NCBI RefSeq assembly: GCF_018457175.1 | Contig: NZ_JAGFNU010000008.1 | Location: 124,001 to 188,000, forward strand | Reading direction: 5' to 3' | Length of the DNA: 64,000 nt | From: Pseudohalocynthiibacter aestuariivivens | GTDB taxonomy: Bacteria; Pseudomonadota; Alphaproteobacteria; Rhodobacterales; Rhodobacteraceae | Shown: positions 27,500-36,512 of the stretch, one piece after another | Numbering within the stretch: the stretch's first letter is position 1 | Layout: each line of letters starts with the position of its first letter | Notes under the pieces: generated by a model | Databases searched by the model: none | What the model was told of the DNA's origin: nothing | Seen by the model: the letters and a program-made list of their open reading frames with translations, nothing else | Made by a program: the position numbers and the translations under genes

Positions 27500-28432
27500 A
27501 TGCAACCGGCCCCGCTTTACTCAGATGTCGCCGATGCACCGGATGGAGGCGCAGCCTACTGGCTGAACACTGTCGATGACGTACGTATTCGGATTGGGGT
27601 CTGGGACAAAGGCAACAAGGGTACAATTTTGCTGTTCCCGGGCCGGACGGAATACGTCGAGAAATACGGCCGGACCGCGCGTGACTTTGCCACGCGCGGC
27701 TATGCAATGCTATCTATCGACTGGCGTGGACAAGGCCTGGCCGACCGGTCGCTTGATGACCCGGCTACCGGCCATGTCGTTGAGTTCAAGGACTACCAGT
27801 ATGACGTTGACGCTGTTGTTAAGGCTGCGCGCACCCTTGGTTTACCGGAACCCTACTACCTTGCCGCACACTCCATGGGAGGCTGCATTGGGCTTCGATC
27901 GCTAATCGAAGGCTTTGATGTCAAAGCAGCGATGTTCAGTGCGCCTATGTGGGGCATCCTCATGGGGCCACCTGTGCGACCCGCCGCCTGGGCTTTGTCC
28001 TGGGCGGGTGCGCAGCTTGGATTTGGGCACAAATACGCACCGGGCACGAGACCTGAAACCTATGTCTCGGCAGCACAGTATGAGAATAACCTGCTAACCA
28101 CGGATGCTGACATGTATAAATACATGCAGGATCAGGTTGCGAAACACCCAGACCTCGCCCTCGGTGGGCCAAGCTTGCAATGGTTGTACGAAGCGCTGAC
28201 TGAAACGCGCTCTCTGGGCTTGATGTCTGCACCCGATACACCGGTTTTGACGTTTCTTGGCAGCAACGAACGCATTGTAGATAGCAAGGCCGTACACCAA
28301 AGAATGGCAAACTGGCCATCAGGGCAGTTCGTAATTGTTGATGGCGCTGAACATGAGGTCATGATGGAAGGGCCGGAAACGAGACGGTCCATAACCGATC
28401 AAACCACCGCATTTTTTGCCGGAAACAGGTAA
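27500..28432 (+). CDS. Alpha/beta hydrolase (lysophospholipase L2-like)
   Basis: 310 residues. Catalytic elements of the serine-hydrolase 4 type are visible: the oxyanion stretch LLFPGRTEYVEKY, the nucleophile elbow AHSMGG (Ser), a late Asp near RIVDSKAV and His in DGAEHEVMME. The family includes lysophospholipases and monoacylglycerol lipases. It is cotranscribed with the SCP2-domain gene (3-base gap), suggesting a lipid substrate. The true substrate is not known. Confidence 0.88.
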   Translation: MQPAPLYSDVADAPDGGAAYWLNTVDDVRIRIGVWDKGNKGTILLFPGRTEYVEKYGRTARDFATRGYAMLSIDWRGQGLADRSLDDPATGHVVEFKDYQYDVDAVVKAARTLGLPEPYYLAAHSMGGCIGLRSLIEGFDVKAAMFSAPMWGILMGPPVRPAAWALSWAGAQLGFGHKYAPGTRPETYVSAAQYENNLLTTDADMYKYMQDQVAKHPDLALGGPSLQWLYEALTETRSLGLMSAPDTPVLTFLGSNERIVDSKAVHQRMANWPSGQFVIVDGAEHEVMMEGPETRRSITDQTTAFFAGNR

Positions 28433-28527
28433 GTTTTCTCAAATTCTTAGTGACAATTCAGAATGGCGACTTGCACCCCCCCGGCAACGCGCCCTATCTC
28501 TGGTTCTGAAACATAGATGAGGTTCCA

Positions 28528-30354
28528 ATGCGTTTTGATCTGCCCTGCCCCGTTTTTGATGCCAACGCCAGCCCGGCCAGCGGAAACCTGGGGAAGCTGC
28601 CTGAATGGGATCTCAGCGATCTTTACAAGGGTGAAGACGCTGTCGAACTGACGAACGATATGACCTGGCTGGAAAAAGCCTGTGCAGACTTCGCTGAGAG
28701 CTACGAAGGTAAACTGAACACGCTTAATGCTGATGGCCTGCTCGGATGCATCGAAGCCTACGAGAAGATTGAAATGATTGCCGGGCGCGTCATGTCTTTT
28801 GCGGGTCTACGCTATTACCAGCTTACAACGGACGGTGGGCGTGCGCAGTTCATGCAAAACTGTCAGGAAAAGATTACCGATTTCACCTCGAAGCTTGTGT
28901 TTTTCTCGCTTGAAATCAACAGGCTAGATGACAGCGCGCTTCAGGCTTTGTTTGACAAGAACGCCGCGCTTGCGCGGTACAAACCTATTTTCGACCGTTT
29001 GCGCACGATGAAGCCTTACCAGCTTTCGGATGAGCTTGAAAAATTTTTGCACGATCAATCCAGCGTCGGGTCTTCGGCTTGGAACAAGCTGTTTGATGAA
29101 ACCATTGCCGGCCTCACGTTCGAAATTGAAGGCGAAGAGCTGAACATCGAAGCAACGCTCAATTTCCTGACAGATCAGGATCGCAGCAAACGCGAGGCTG
29201 CGACACGTGAACTGGCGCGGGTATTTGGTGAAAACGTGAAACTTTTTGGCCGCGTCCACAACACATTAGCCAAGGAAAAAGAGATCGAAGACCGCTGGCG
29301 CGGCATGGAAACACCACAGACAGGGCGCCATCTGTCAAACCATGTGGAACCCGAGGTTGTCGAAGCCCTGCGCAATGCGGTTGTCGCCGCTTATCCAAAA
29401 CTTTCGCACCGTTACTACGCGCTGAAAGCGAAATGGCTTGGGCTTGATAAAATGCAGGTCTGGGACAGGAACGCCCCCCTGCCCGTCGAAGACGAAAAGA
29501 TCGTTGGCTGGGACGAGGCTGAGAAAACAGTGCTCGACGCCTATTCTGATTTTGCACCCGAAATGGCCGAAATCGCCAAGCCATTCTTTACCGACGGCTG
29601 GATTGATGCCGAAGTAAAACCCGGCAAAGCCCCCGGTGCCTTTGCACACCCGACCGTAACCAACGTGCATCCCTACGTGATGCTGAACTATCTTGGTAAA
29701 CCCCGCGATGTGATGACGCTGGCGCATGAACTTGGGCACGGCGTACATCAGGTTCTTGCTGCAGATCAGGGCGAACTTCTGTCGTCAACGCCGCTTACTT
29801 TGGCTGAAACCGCAAGCGTTTTTGGCGAAATGCTGACCTTCCGCAAACTGCTGGCAGGCGCAAAAACCGACGGAGCGCGTAAAACGCTTTTGGCCGGCAA
29901 GGTCGAAGACATGATCAACACGGTGGTCCGCCAGATTGCGTTTTATGATTTTGAGTGCAAACTTCACGCTGCCCGTGCTGGTGGTGAACTGACGCCCGAA
30001 GATATCAACGCGCTCTGGATGTCTGTTCAGGCCGAAAGTCTGGGTCCTGTTTTCGAGTACATGGACGGCTATGAAACCTTCTGGAGCTATATTCCGCATT
30101 TTGTGCATTCGCCGTTTTACGTTTATGCCTATGCCTTTGGCGACGGCCTCGTGAATGCGCTTTATGCGGTTTACGAAGAAGGTGATGCAGACTTTCAGGA
30201 GAAGTATTTCAAGATGCTGAAAGCAGGTGGCTCCATGCATCACAAAGAACTGCTTGCACCCTTCGGTCTTGACGCCTCTGACCCGAAATTCTGGGAAAAG
30301 GGGCTCTCAATGATTTCAGGTATGATTGACGAGCTTGAAGCAATGGAAGGCTGA
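28528..30354 (+). CDS. pepF: M3B-family oligoendopeptidase (PepF-like)
   Basis: 608 residues, usual PepF length. The zinc site is HELGH at residues 400-404 (LAHELGHGVHQVLAADQG), followed by LAETASVFGEML, the third-ligand Glu region. An N-terminal helical lid domain precedes it. PepF-type enzymes cut short oligopeptides in the cytoplasm. It is monocistronic, with a strong bidirectional terminator after it shared with rpoH. There is no signal peptide. Confidence 0.92.
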   Translation: MRFDLPCPVFDANASPASGNLGKLPEWDLSDLYKGEDAVELTNDMTWLEKACADFAESYEGKLNTLNADGLLGCIEAYEKIEMIAGRVMSFAGLRYYQLTTDGGRAQFMQNCQEKITDFTSKLVFFSLEINRLDDSALQALFDKNAALARYKPIFDRLRTMKPYQLSDELEKFLHDQSSVGSSAWNKLFDETIAGLTFEIEGEELNIEATLNFLTDQDRSKREAATRELARVFGENVKLFGRVHNTLAKEKEIEDRWRGMETPQTGRHLSNHVEPEVVEALRNAVVAAYPKLSHRYYALKAKWLGLDKMQVWDRNAPLPVEDEKIVGWDEAEKTVLDAYSDFAPEMAEIAKPFFTDGWIDAEVKPGKAPGAFAHPTVTNVHPYVMLNYLGKPRDVMTLAHELGHGVHQVLAADQGELLSSTPLTLAETASVFGEMLTFRKLLAGAKTDGARKTLLAGKVEDMINTVVRQIAFYDFECKLHAARAGGELTPEDINALWMSVQAESLGPVFEYMDGYETFWSYIPHFVHSPFYVYAYAFGDGLVNALYAVYEEGDADFQEKYFKMLKAGGSMHHKELLAPFGLDASDPKFWEKGLSMISGMIDELEAMEG

Positions 30355-30400
30355 GACGCCAAAACCAAGAAGTTTCTCATTGCTATGCAAGATACAAAAA

Positions 30401-30444
30401 GCCCGGCCAGATGCTCTCAAAGCTTCCACTGGCCGGGCAATTTT
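30401..30444. terminator. Strong bidirectional terminator between pepF and rpoH
   Basis: GCCCGGCCAG (30401-30410) pairs perfectly with CTGGCCGGGC (30429-30438) around an 18-base loop. AATTTTT follows on plus, and the AAAAA before the stem gives a T-run on minus. The two genes converge here. Confidence 0.9.
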
Positions 30445-31340
30445 TAGGTGCTTTCCAGAATACCCTTTGAGCGGGCCAATTCACGCATACGTTTTTGCAG
30501 CTTTTCAAAAGCGCGCACTTCGATCTGGCGAATACGTTCGCGGCTAACGTTATATTGGCCTGAAAGTTCTTCCAGCGTAAGCGGCTGGTCTTGCAGGCGG
30601 CGCTGCATAAGAATGTCACGCTCGCGCTCATTCAGCACATCCATGGCCTCTGACAACAGTTCGCGCCGAACTTCAAGCTCGTCTCGCGCCTCATAGTCAC
30701 CTGCCTGATCAGCGTCTTCGTCTTCCAGCCAATCCTGCCATTGCATCGTGCCTTCGCCTTCAGAGCCGACTACAGCGTTCAATGACGCGTCCCCGCCCGA
30801 CAGACGCCGGTTCATCGAGATGACCTCGTTTTCGGTCACATTCAGATCCGTCGCGATTCTGGTGAGGTGATCAGGCGTAAGATCCCCTTCTTCCAAAGCG
30901 CCGATACGGCTTTTGGCCTTGCGCAGATTGAAAAATAGCTTTTTCTGTGCCGATGTCGTCCCAAGCTTTACAAGTGACCAGGAGCGCAGCACATATTCCT
31001 GAATCGAGGCGCGAATCCACCACATCGCGTAAGTCGCGAGGCGAAAGCCTTTTTCCGGGTCAAAGCGTTTCACAGCCTGCATCAGGCCAACATTCGCCTC
31101 GGAAATCACTTCTGCTTGCGGCAACCCGTAGCCACGGTAACCCATCGCAATCTTTGCGGCCAAACGCAGGTGCGATGTGACGAGCCTGTGCGCGGCTTCA
31201 CTATCTTCGCGTTCGACCCAGCTTTTGGCCAGCATGTATTCTTCTTCCGGCTCCAAAAGCGGGAATTTACGGATTTCCTGTAAATAGCGGTTCAAGCCTT
31301 GTTCCGGCGATGGTGCCGGTAGCGTTGTATAATTGCTCAT
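30444..31340 (-). CDS. rpoH: RNA polymerase heat-shock sigma factor
   Basis: 298 residues from ATG 31340 with an AGGGG site upstream. Sigma-32 features: region 2 (RLAAKIAMGYRGYGLPQAEVISEANVGLMQAVKRFDPEKGFRLATYAMWWIRASI), the RpoH-box type LVKLGTTSAQKKLFFNLR, and region 4 HTH ([21 protein letters not shown]). It closely resembles the Rhodobacter RpoHI type rather than RpoHII, from memory. It directs heat-shock and photo-oxidative stress genes. It follows rluD on the same strand with a 158-base gap that probably contains its own promoter. Confidence 0.95.
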   Translation of the reverse strand: MSNYTTLPAPSPEQGLNRYLQEIRKFPLLEPEEEYMLAKSWVEREDSEAAHRLVTSHLRLAAKIAMGYRGYGLPQAEVISEANVGLMQAVKRFDPEKGFRLATYAMWWIRASIQEYVLRSWSLVKLGTTSAQKKLFFNLRKAKSRIGALEEGDLTPDHLTRIATDLNVTENEVISMNRRLSGGDASLNAVVGSEGEGTMQWQDWLEDEDADQAGDYEARDELEVRRELLSEAMDVLNERERDILMQRRLQDQPLTLEELSGQYNVSRERIRQIEVRAFEKLQKRMRELARSKGILEST

Positions 31341-31498
31341 TTTGCGGCCCCTATTCCTTCCTCTTGCCCTCATGTATAGGGCATTAACATAGCATTAACT
31401 AAGTATCCAAGCACTCGGTTTCAAGGTCGAAATCGTTACCAAACAAGATTACCACAAACTGTGAACACCAGATGTCAAATGCCAGTGATTGAAACGTA

Positions 31499-32557
31499 TT
31501 ATCGCGAAACTGTTACGGATGTTTCACCCCGCAATGAAGCGACCAACTGTTGCATATCATCCGGTAAAGGGGCTGAAAAGCGAAGCACTTCGCCTGTAAC
31601 AGGATGCTTGAACCCCAAAGTCGCAGCATGCAGCGCCTGACGCGGAAAATGTTTGGCGGCCTCGGTTCCTGCTTCGCCCACGGCCTTCAGCGCCAGTTTG
31701 CGCCGCCCTCCGTAGGTTGGATCCCCTATAAGGCCATGCCCCGCATGCGCCATATGAACCCTGATCTGGTGCGTCCGACCTGTTTCCAGCCAGCATTCCA
31801 CCAGAGACGCAACAGTCGGCGTACCAAAGGTTTCGACAATCCGCGCACGTGTAACCGCATGACGTCCACCTGAAAAAAGAACTGCCTGTTTCTGGCGATC
31901 ATGTTTGTGACGCGCGAGCTGTGTTGTAATCCGCATGATGTTGCCAGTTTCAAAGCTAACGCCTTTTGTGCCACGCACACGCGGGTCCGCAGCGTCCGGT
32001 GCACCGTAAACAACCGCCAGATAGTGCCGTTCAACGCTATGTTTTTCAAACTGCTCAGCCAGCCCATGATGCGCCTTGTCTGATTTGGCAACGACGAGCA
32101 AACCAGAGGTATCTTTGTCGATCCTGTGTACGATTCCAGGGCGTTTAGACCCGCCAACGCCCGACAGCGTATCACCGCAATGCGCGAGCAGCGCATTTAC
32201 CAGCGTACCCGATGGTGTTCCCGGTGCCGGATGAACGACCATGCCAACAGGTTTGTTCACAACAATAAGATCGTCATCTTCATAGACCACATCAAGCGCG
32301 ATATCCTCGGGCTTCATGTGGGTTTCCTCCGCAATCGGAATTTCTATGGTAATCTCATCTCCTTCGGAAACCTTTGCCTTGGGGTCAGTCAATTTTTCAC
32401 CACCCCGCGACACGGCACCCGCCCCGATCAGTTTCACCAGCCTTGAGCGCGAAAGCGACGCTTCCTCTGGCACGTCACGCGAAAGCGCCTTATCAAGGCG
32501 GGGCGGCGGATCAGCCGCAATCACGACCGTGATGATAGAAAGGGATGGCTTGGCCAT
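31499..32557 (-). CDS. rluD: 23S rRNA pseudouridine synthase, RluA/RluD family
   Basis: 352 residues from ATG 32557, with GGAG eight bases upstream. An N-terminal S4-like domain (PPRLDKAL...SLSRSRLVKLIGAGAV) precedes the synthase domain with the catalytic-Asp motif GIVHRIDKDTSGLLVVAKSD, plus LVNALLAHCGDTLSGVGG and GRTHQIRVHMAHAGHGLIGD. RluD makes pseudouridines in helix 69 of 23S rRNA; RluC-type specificity cannot be excluded. Its ATG shares bases with the start codon of the divergent DUF6476-like gene within CCATGG. Confidence 0.9.
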   Translation of the reverse strand: MAKPSLSIITVVIAADPPPRLDKALSRDVPEEASLSRSRLVKLIGAGAVSRGGEKLTDPKAKVSEGDEITIEIPIAEETHMKPEDIALDVVYEDDDLIVVNKPVGMVVHPAPGTPSGTLVNALLAHCGDTLSGVGGSKRPGIVHRIDKDTSGLLVVAKSDKAHHGLAEQFEKHSVERHYLAVVYGAPDAADPRVRGTKGVSFETGNIMRITTQLARHKHDRQKQAVLFSGGRHAVTRARIVETFGTPTVASLVECWLETGRTHQIRVHMAHAGHGLIGDPTYGGRRKLALKAVGEAGTEAAKHFPRQALHAATLGFKHPVTGEVLRFSAPLPDDMQQLVASLRGETSVTVSR

Positions 32558-32867
32558 GGACGATGCTCCGACACCGGAAGAGCTTCCGGCAAACCTGAAA
32601 TTTCTGCGCCTGTTGGTGACCGTTCTGACCGGCACTATGATTGCGGGACTTGTAATCATCATCGCGTTGTTTGTCATCCGCTTCAGTGAGAAACCTGTAG
32701 CTCAGTCTGCACCACTACCAGAGGCAATCACTTTACCGGATGGCACCACAGCCACAGCCTTTACACAAGGGCGCGACTGGTATGCAGTCGTCACCGCAAG
32801 CGACGAAATCCTGATCTTTGATCGCACGTCTGGCACCTTGCGCCAGACGATCCGTATAGAACCCTAG
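32556..32867 (+). CDS. Small single-pass membrane protein (DUF6476-like)
   Basis: 103 residues with one membrane helix at about 21-44 (LVTVLTGTMIAGLVIIIALFVIRF) and a C-terminal domain carrying LPDGTTATAFTQGRDWYAVV, typical of DUF6476 proteins of Rhodobacteraceae as I recall. The gene is locked between antisense neighbours: its ATG (32556-32558) overlaps the rluD start in the palindrome CCATGG, and its TAG (32865-32867) overlaps the helicase stop in CTAG. In-frame TTG 32550 is an alternative start with better spacing from AGGG. Function unknown. Confidence 0.78.
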   Translation: MDDAPTPEELPANLKFLRLLVTVLTGTMIAGLVIIIALFVIRFSEKPVAQSAPLPEAITLPDGTTATAFTQGRDWYAVVTASDEILIFDRTSGTLRQTIRIEP

Positions 32868-35038
32868 TCGCGTGGTTTGATCTTGCTTTTTGGTTTTGAT
32901 CCGCCTGCGCGCGCTTTTGATTTTGGCGCTTTGAACGACTTGCTGGGGTCGCTGTAGGCGCTTCCCTTACGCTTCGGTTTGCCAGGCGGTGTTCCGCCTG
33001 CATTTCCCGCAGGTTTAGGGCCCGATTTCGTAAAAGGCTTGCCCGCAGGTTTGTCACCAAAACCACCAGATTTCGCATCAGATTTTACGCCTGGCTTCCC
33101 ACTGTACTTTGCGCCCGGGGTTTTTGAAACATGGCGTGCTTTGCGCGGCGCATTTTCTGCTGGCTCAGCTCTATTTGATGCCTCAGAACCCGGACGTCGC
33201 GGTGCTGCGTCGGCTGCGCCCCCAAATTTCGACTCCCATTGCTTTGCTGGCTTGGCACGGGGCTTGTCCGCATACGCAGGCCGTGGCGCGCGTTCTGCTT
33301 TCTCGGGTTTTCCGGGCTTTGTAAATTTACCGGGCTTAACCCGTTCTTCATTCGTTTTGTCACCACGAGGCTTGCCGAAAGGCTTCTTGTACCTTTCTTT
33401 TGGCGCTCCATCGCGAGGTTTAAAACTAGATTGACCCGCTGGCGGACCATCCATTTCCGTTACTTTGATGCCATCTTCCAGTTCGGCCTTCGGGCCAAGG
33501 GACCCAAAGAATTTTTCGGCGATGCTATGTTCCAACTCTACGCTGGTTTCATTCTGCTGCATCCGGATCGCACCAATATCGTCCTTGGTAATGTCTCCGG
33601 CACGGCACAGCATCGGTAAAATCCAGCGCGGCTCTGCACGCTGATCACGCCCGATCGAAAGCCTGATCCAGGTGCTTTTTGCAAATCCTTCACGCGCTTT
33701 GCGCTGTTCCGGCGCTGCGCCAAGATCGAGTGTTTGTAATTCTTCTGGCGCTGATCTGCGCGACTGATGCAATTGAACATAGGCCGTCGCAATCTGTTCC
33801 GGTGAAAACCGTTCCAGTAATTCTTTCGTCAAGGTGGTCAGTTCCAACTCTGAACTGGCCGCAGCAGCCATATCTGCAATCAAGCGTTCGTCATCCCGCG
33901 CGCTGACCTCGGCGGCGGTGGGCGGGTTTGCCCAAGAGGCGTTGATTTTGGCAAATTGCAGCAAGCGCTCTGCTTTCTTGCGCGCCCGGACGGGAACAAT
34001 AATCGCGCTAACCCCTTTTTGGCCAGCGCGGCCAGTTCTGCCTGATCTGTGCAACAATGCTTCTTTGTTTTGCGGCAGGTCAGCGTGCACGACGAGCTCG
34101 AGCCCCGGCAGGTCGATCCCACGCGCCGCAACATCCGTTGCAATACAGACCTGAGCACGTCCGTCCCGCAAGGCTTGCAAGGCATGGCTGCGCTCTGTCT
34201 GGCTCAATTCTCCAGACAACGCGACGACAGTAAAACCGCGGTTGTTGAACCGCGCAGTCAAATGCGTCACCGCCGCTCGGGTTGCACAAAAAACGATGGC
34301 TGTTGGCGCATCATAGTAGCGCAGCACGTTAATAATGGCGTTTTCACGATCTTTATCCGTTGTCACCAGCGCGCGGTATTCAATATCGACATGCTGTTTC
34401 TGCTCTGCAGTTGTTGAAATACGCCGCGCATTGTTTTGATAGGTCTGCGCAAGTTGTGCGATTTGCTTTGGCACGGTTGCAGAAAACATCAATGTACGCC
34501 GGTCTTCCGGAGCCGCACCCAGAATAAACTCCAGGTCCTCGCGAAACCCGAGGTCAAGCATTTCGTCTGCTTCATCGAGAACCGCAGCGCGCAGCTCGCT
34601 CATATCAAGAGAGCCGCGTTCAATGTGGTCGCGCAAACGACCCGGCGTTCCAACGATAATATGTGCGCCCTTGTCGAGCATCCGCCTTTGCGTGCGCATG
34701 TCCATCCCACCGACACAAGAACCGATGCGTGCACCTGTTTCCGCAAACAACCACTGCAATTCACGTTCGACTTGCAAAGCCAGTTCGCGCGTCGGCGCAA
34801 CGACCAGAGCCAGAGGAGCCCCTGCCCGCTCAAAACGTTCTTCTTCCCCCAGCAACGTTGGCGCCAGCGCAAACCCGAATGCAACTGTTTTGCCCGAACC
34901 CGTCTGAGCAGAGACCAGCAGGTCGCGCTCTTCGAGGTCTGGCTCCAAGATCGCTTCCTGTATCGGAGTCAACGCTGTGTATCCACGCGCGACCAGCGCT
35001 CGGGACAGCGGCGCGGGGATGCCTTCAAATTCAGTCAT
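32864..35038 (-). CDS. DEAD-box RNA helicase with long basic low-complexity tail (CsdA/DeaD-like)
   Basis: 724 residues from ATG 35038. The core has Q motif YTALTPIQEAIL, Walker A AQTGSGKT (44-51), DEAD in VLDEADEMLDLGF, SAT and motif VI HRSGRTGRAG. A DbpA/CsdA-like RNA-binding domain follows, and then about 190 residues rich in Lys, Pro and Gly (for example KPRGDKTNEERVKPGKF) without folded character. Such tails bind RNA and can promote condensation. It likely acts in ribosome assembly or cold response. It converges with the DUF6476-like gene with overlapping stops. Confidence 0.9.
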   Translation of the reverse strand: MTEFEGIPAPLSRALVARGYTALTPIQEAILEPDLEERDLLVSAQTGSGKTVAFGFALAPTLLGEEERFERAGAPLALVVAPTRELALQVERELQWLFAETGARIGSCVGGMDMRTQRRMLDKGAHIIVGTPGRLRDHIERGSLDMSELRAAVLDEADEMLDLGFREDLEFILGAAPEDRRTLMFSATVPKQIAQLAQTYQNNARRISTTAEQKQHVDIEYRALVTTDKDRENAIINVLRYYDAPTAIVFCATRAAVTHLTARFNNRGFTVVALSGELSQTERSHALQALRDGRAQVCIATDVAARGIDLPGLELVVHADLPQNKEALLHRSGRTGRAGQKGVSAIIVPVRARKKAERLLQFAKINASWANPPTAAEVSARDDERLIADMAAAASSELELTTLTKELLERFSPEQIATAYVQLHQSRRSAPEELQTLDLGAAPEQRKAREGFAKSTWIRLSIGRDQRAEPRWILPMLCRAGDITKDDIGAIRMQQNETSVELEHSIAEKFFGSLGPKAELEDGIKVTEMDGPPAGQSSFKPRDGAPKERYKKPFGKPRGDKTNEERVKPGKFTKPGKPEKAERAPRPAYADKPRAKPAKQWESKFGGAADAAPRRPGSEASNRAEPAENAPRKARHVSKTPGAKYSGKPGVKSDAKSGGFGDKPAGKPFTKSGPKPAGNAGGTPPGKPKRKGSAYSDPSKSFKAPKSKARAGGSKPKSKIKPRD

Positions 35039-35155
35039 TTCGGGTCTTTCAGATACGGAAGCGGGTTTAGCCAGCAGGGAAGCGTGCCTCTTACGCCTGC
35101 CCGCCAAAGAAAGCAATGACCGTTCGGGTAGAGGCGATCTTTACAAGTTTGAGAA

Positions 35156-35232
35156 TGGTACCACCTCCCCGGCTCGAACGGGGGACCTCTTGATCCACAA
35201 TCAAGCGCTCTAACCTACTGAGCTAAGGCGGC
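35156..35232 (-). tRNA. tRNA-His (anticodon GTG)
   Basis: 77 nt including encoded CCA. The acceptor stem pairs GCCGCCT with AGGTGGT, the anticodon arm reads CTTGA-TTGTGGA-TCAAG, and the T arm contains GTTCGAGC. The anticodon GTG decodes CAC/CAT. The base before G1 is T, and the discriminator is A73: the unusual alphaproteobacterial form without the otherwise universal G-1. No other tRNA is seen in the window. Confidence 0.97.
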
Positions 35233-35241
35233 ACACGCCGT

Positions 35242-35270
35242 GATTTAGCGTTAGCTCTCTTTTAATGCAA
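35242..35270 (-). promoter_or_regulatory. Candidate sigma-70-type promoter of tRNA-His
   Basis: On the minus strand TTGCAT (35270-35265) and TAAATC (35247-35242) are separated by 17 bases. The expected start lies just before the tRNA 5' end. The -10 match is only partial. Confidence 0.4.
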
Positions 35271-35303
35271 GTGCCAGATTGAAGAACAAGCATATGAATT
35301 GCT

Positions 35304-36209
35304 TTATAACGCAATCTGCCAGTTCTGCGTGACGAGATCCCGACCAAAGGACCGTTCAGGTTTGCTGTCAATCAGTTCAAAGCCAAACTTGCGATAGAGG
35401 GCACAGGCGGCCTCGTGGCTTTCGTGCGTCCAGAGCACCATTTTCTCGTAGCCTTTGCCACGTGCATAACCCATGCACATGTCCAGCATTTTTTGCCCAA
35501 GGCCAAGACCGCGCGCCTGTGGCTCCAGAAAAAACAGCCGCAGTTTTGCGACTTTCCGGCTTTGACGGACGCAAAAAATAGAGCCAAGCCTTTGACCACC
35601 CTGCTCTGCGATCCAGGCTCTCTCACAATCAGGATCGTGATTTCGCATATACGCCGCCAAAATCTCAGCGACGAGCACCTCAAACTCCGCTTTAAACCCT
35701 TCTTCTTCGGCATAAAGCTCTGCGTGACGCATAATAATCCAGCCCACATCACCAGTTCTCAGATCGTGAAACTGGACATCGCATTGCTGTTGTTTCGTCA
35801 GTACGTTCTCTATCGTTGCCATCGCGCCCGTTAATGCGGACTGATCGTTTTCTGAAATCGGCCTTAACATGGTTTCAATTTCGCTGTTTGATCGATGTTG
35901 AAGCGTTGCAATCTTTTCGTACCCTGCAGGCGACATGGCCAAAAGCCATTGGCGTCGGTCTTTTTTCGACTGCGCCCTCTCAATCCAACCCTCTGTTTCC
36001 AGACGTTTTAAAATTCTACTCAGGTATCCCTCGTCTAAATTTAAGCTCTCTATCAACTGCCGTGCGGTCATTCCTTGGTTGTTTGAAATCTCGTACAGGA
36101 CGCGAACTTCGCTCAGGCTGTGACCGCTGCCCAGATAACTCTTCTCAAGAAGACCCAGATGTCGTGTGTAAAACCTGTTGAATGCTCGAATTCGGGAAAC
36201 AGTGTTCAT
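35304..36209 (-). CDS. MarR-type regulator fused to a GNAT acetyltransferase
   Basis: 301 residues from ATG 36209 with GGAGG upstream. Residues about 1-145 form a MarR winged-helix domain (LIESLNLDEGYLSRILKRLETEGWIERAQSKKDRRQWLLAMSPAG). Residues about 150-301 form a GNAT domain with acetyl-CoA loop LEPQARGLGLGQKMLDMCM and the ALYRKFGFEL signature. Such MarR-GNAT fusions are widespread but their effectors and substrates are poorly known. It is divergent from a small DUF6324-like gene and follows tRNA-His on the minus strand. Confidence 0.9.
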   Translation of the reverse strand: MNTVSRIRAFNRFYTRHLGLLEKSYLGSGHSLSEVRVLYEISNNQGMTARQLIESLNLDEGYLSRILKRLETEGWIERAQSKKDRRQWLLAMSPAGYEKIATLQHRSNSEIETMLRPISENDQSALTGAMATIENVLTKQQQCDVQFHDLRTGDVGWIIMRHAELYAEEEGFKAEFEVLVAEILAAYMRNHDPDCERAWIAEQGGQRLGSIFCVRQSRKVAKLRLFFLEPQARGLGLGQKMLDMCMGYARGKGYEKMVLWTHESHEAACALYRKFGFELIDSKPERSFGRDLVTQNWQIAL

Positions 36210-36326
36210 CAATCCCTCCAGATTTAAGATCACGATTGCCAGTTTCCTTGCCTAAGTCAAGCTTTTGTCGTCTTGCCAGCCCTCACTCTTGGCGCTAGGT
36301 CGCACCTATAAAGAGGAGACACGCCT

Positions 36327-36512
36327 ATGGGTATCGACAGCGAAAGCGACGCCGCCGCAAATCTTCAAATAGGACCTACATCACTTGGAATGGTCCGGAT
36401 TTACATTGAGGCAGAAGGCGTCGAACTCCCGCTGGATTTTGATCCGGAAGAGGCGCTTGAGATCGCTGAGGAACTGCGCGTCGCTGCAGAGGCAGTCAAA
36501 GCACAGAAATAG
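36327..36512 (+). CDS. Small acidic protein (DUF6324-like)
   Basis: 61 residues, strongly acidic, with GAGGAG at good spacing before the ATG. The segment MVRIYIEAEGVELPLDFDPEEALEIAEELRVAA fits DUF6324 proteins of Rhodobacteraceae as I recall. No signal or membrane segment. The last 17 bases overlap the 3' end of the convergent mmcB gene. Function unknown. Confidence 0.7.
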   Translation: MGIDSESDAAANLQIGPTSLGMVRIYIEAEGVELPLDFDPEEALEIAEELRVAAEAVKAQK

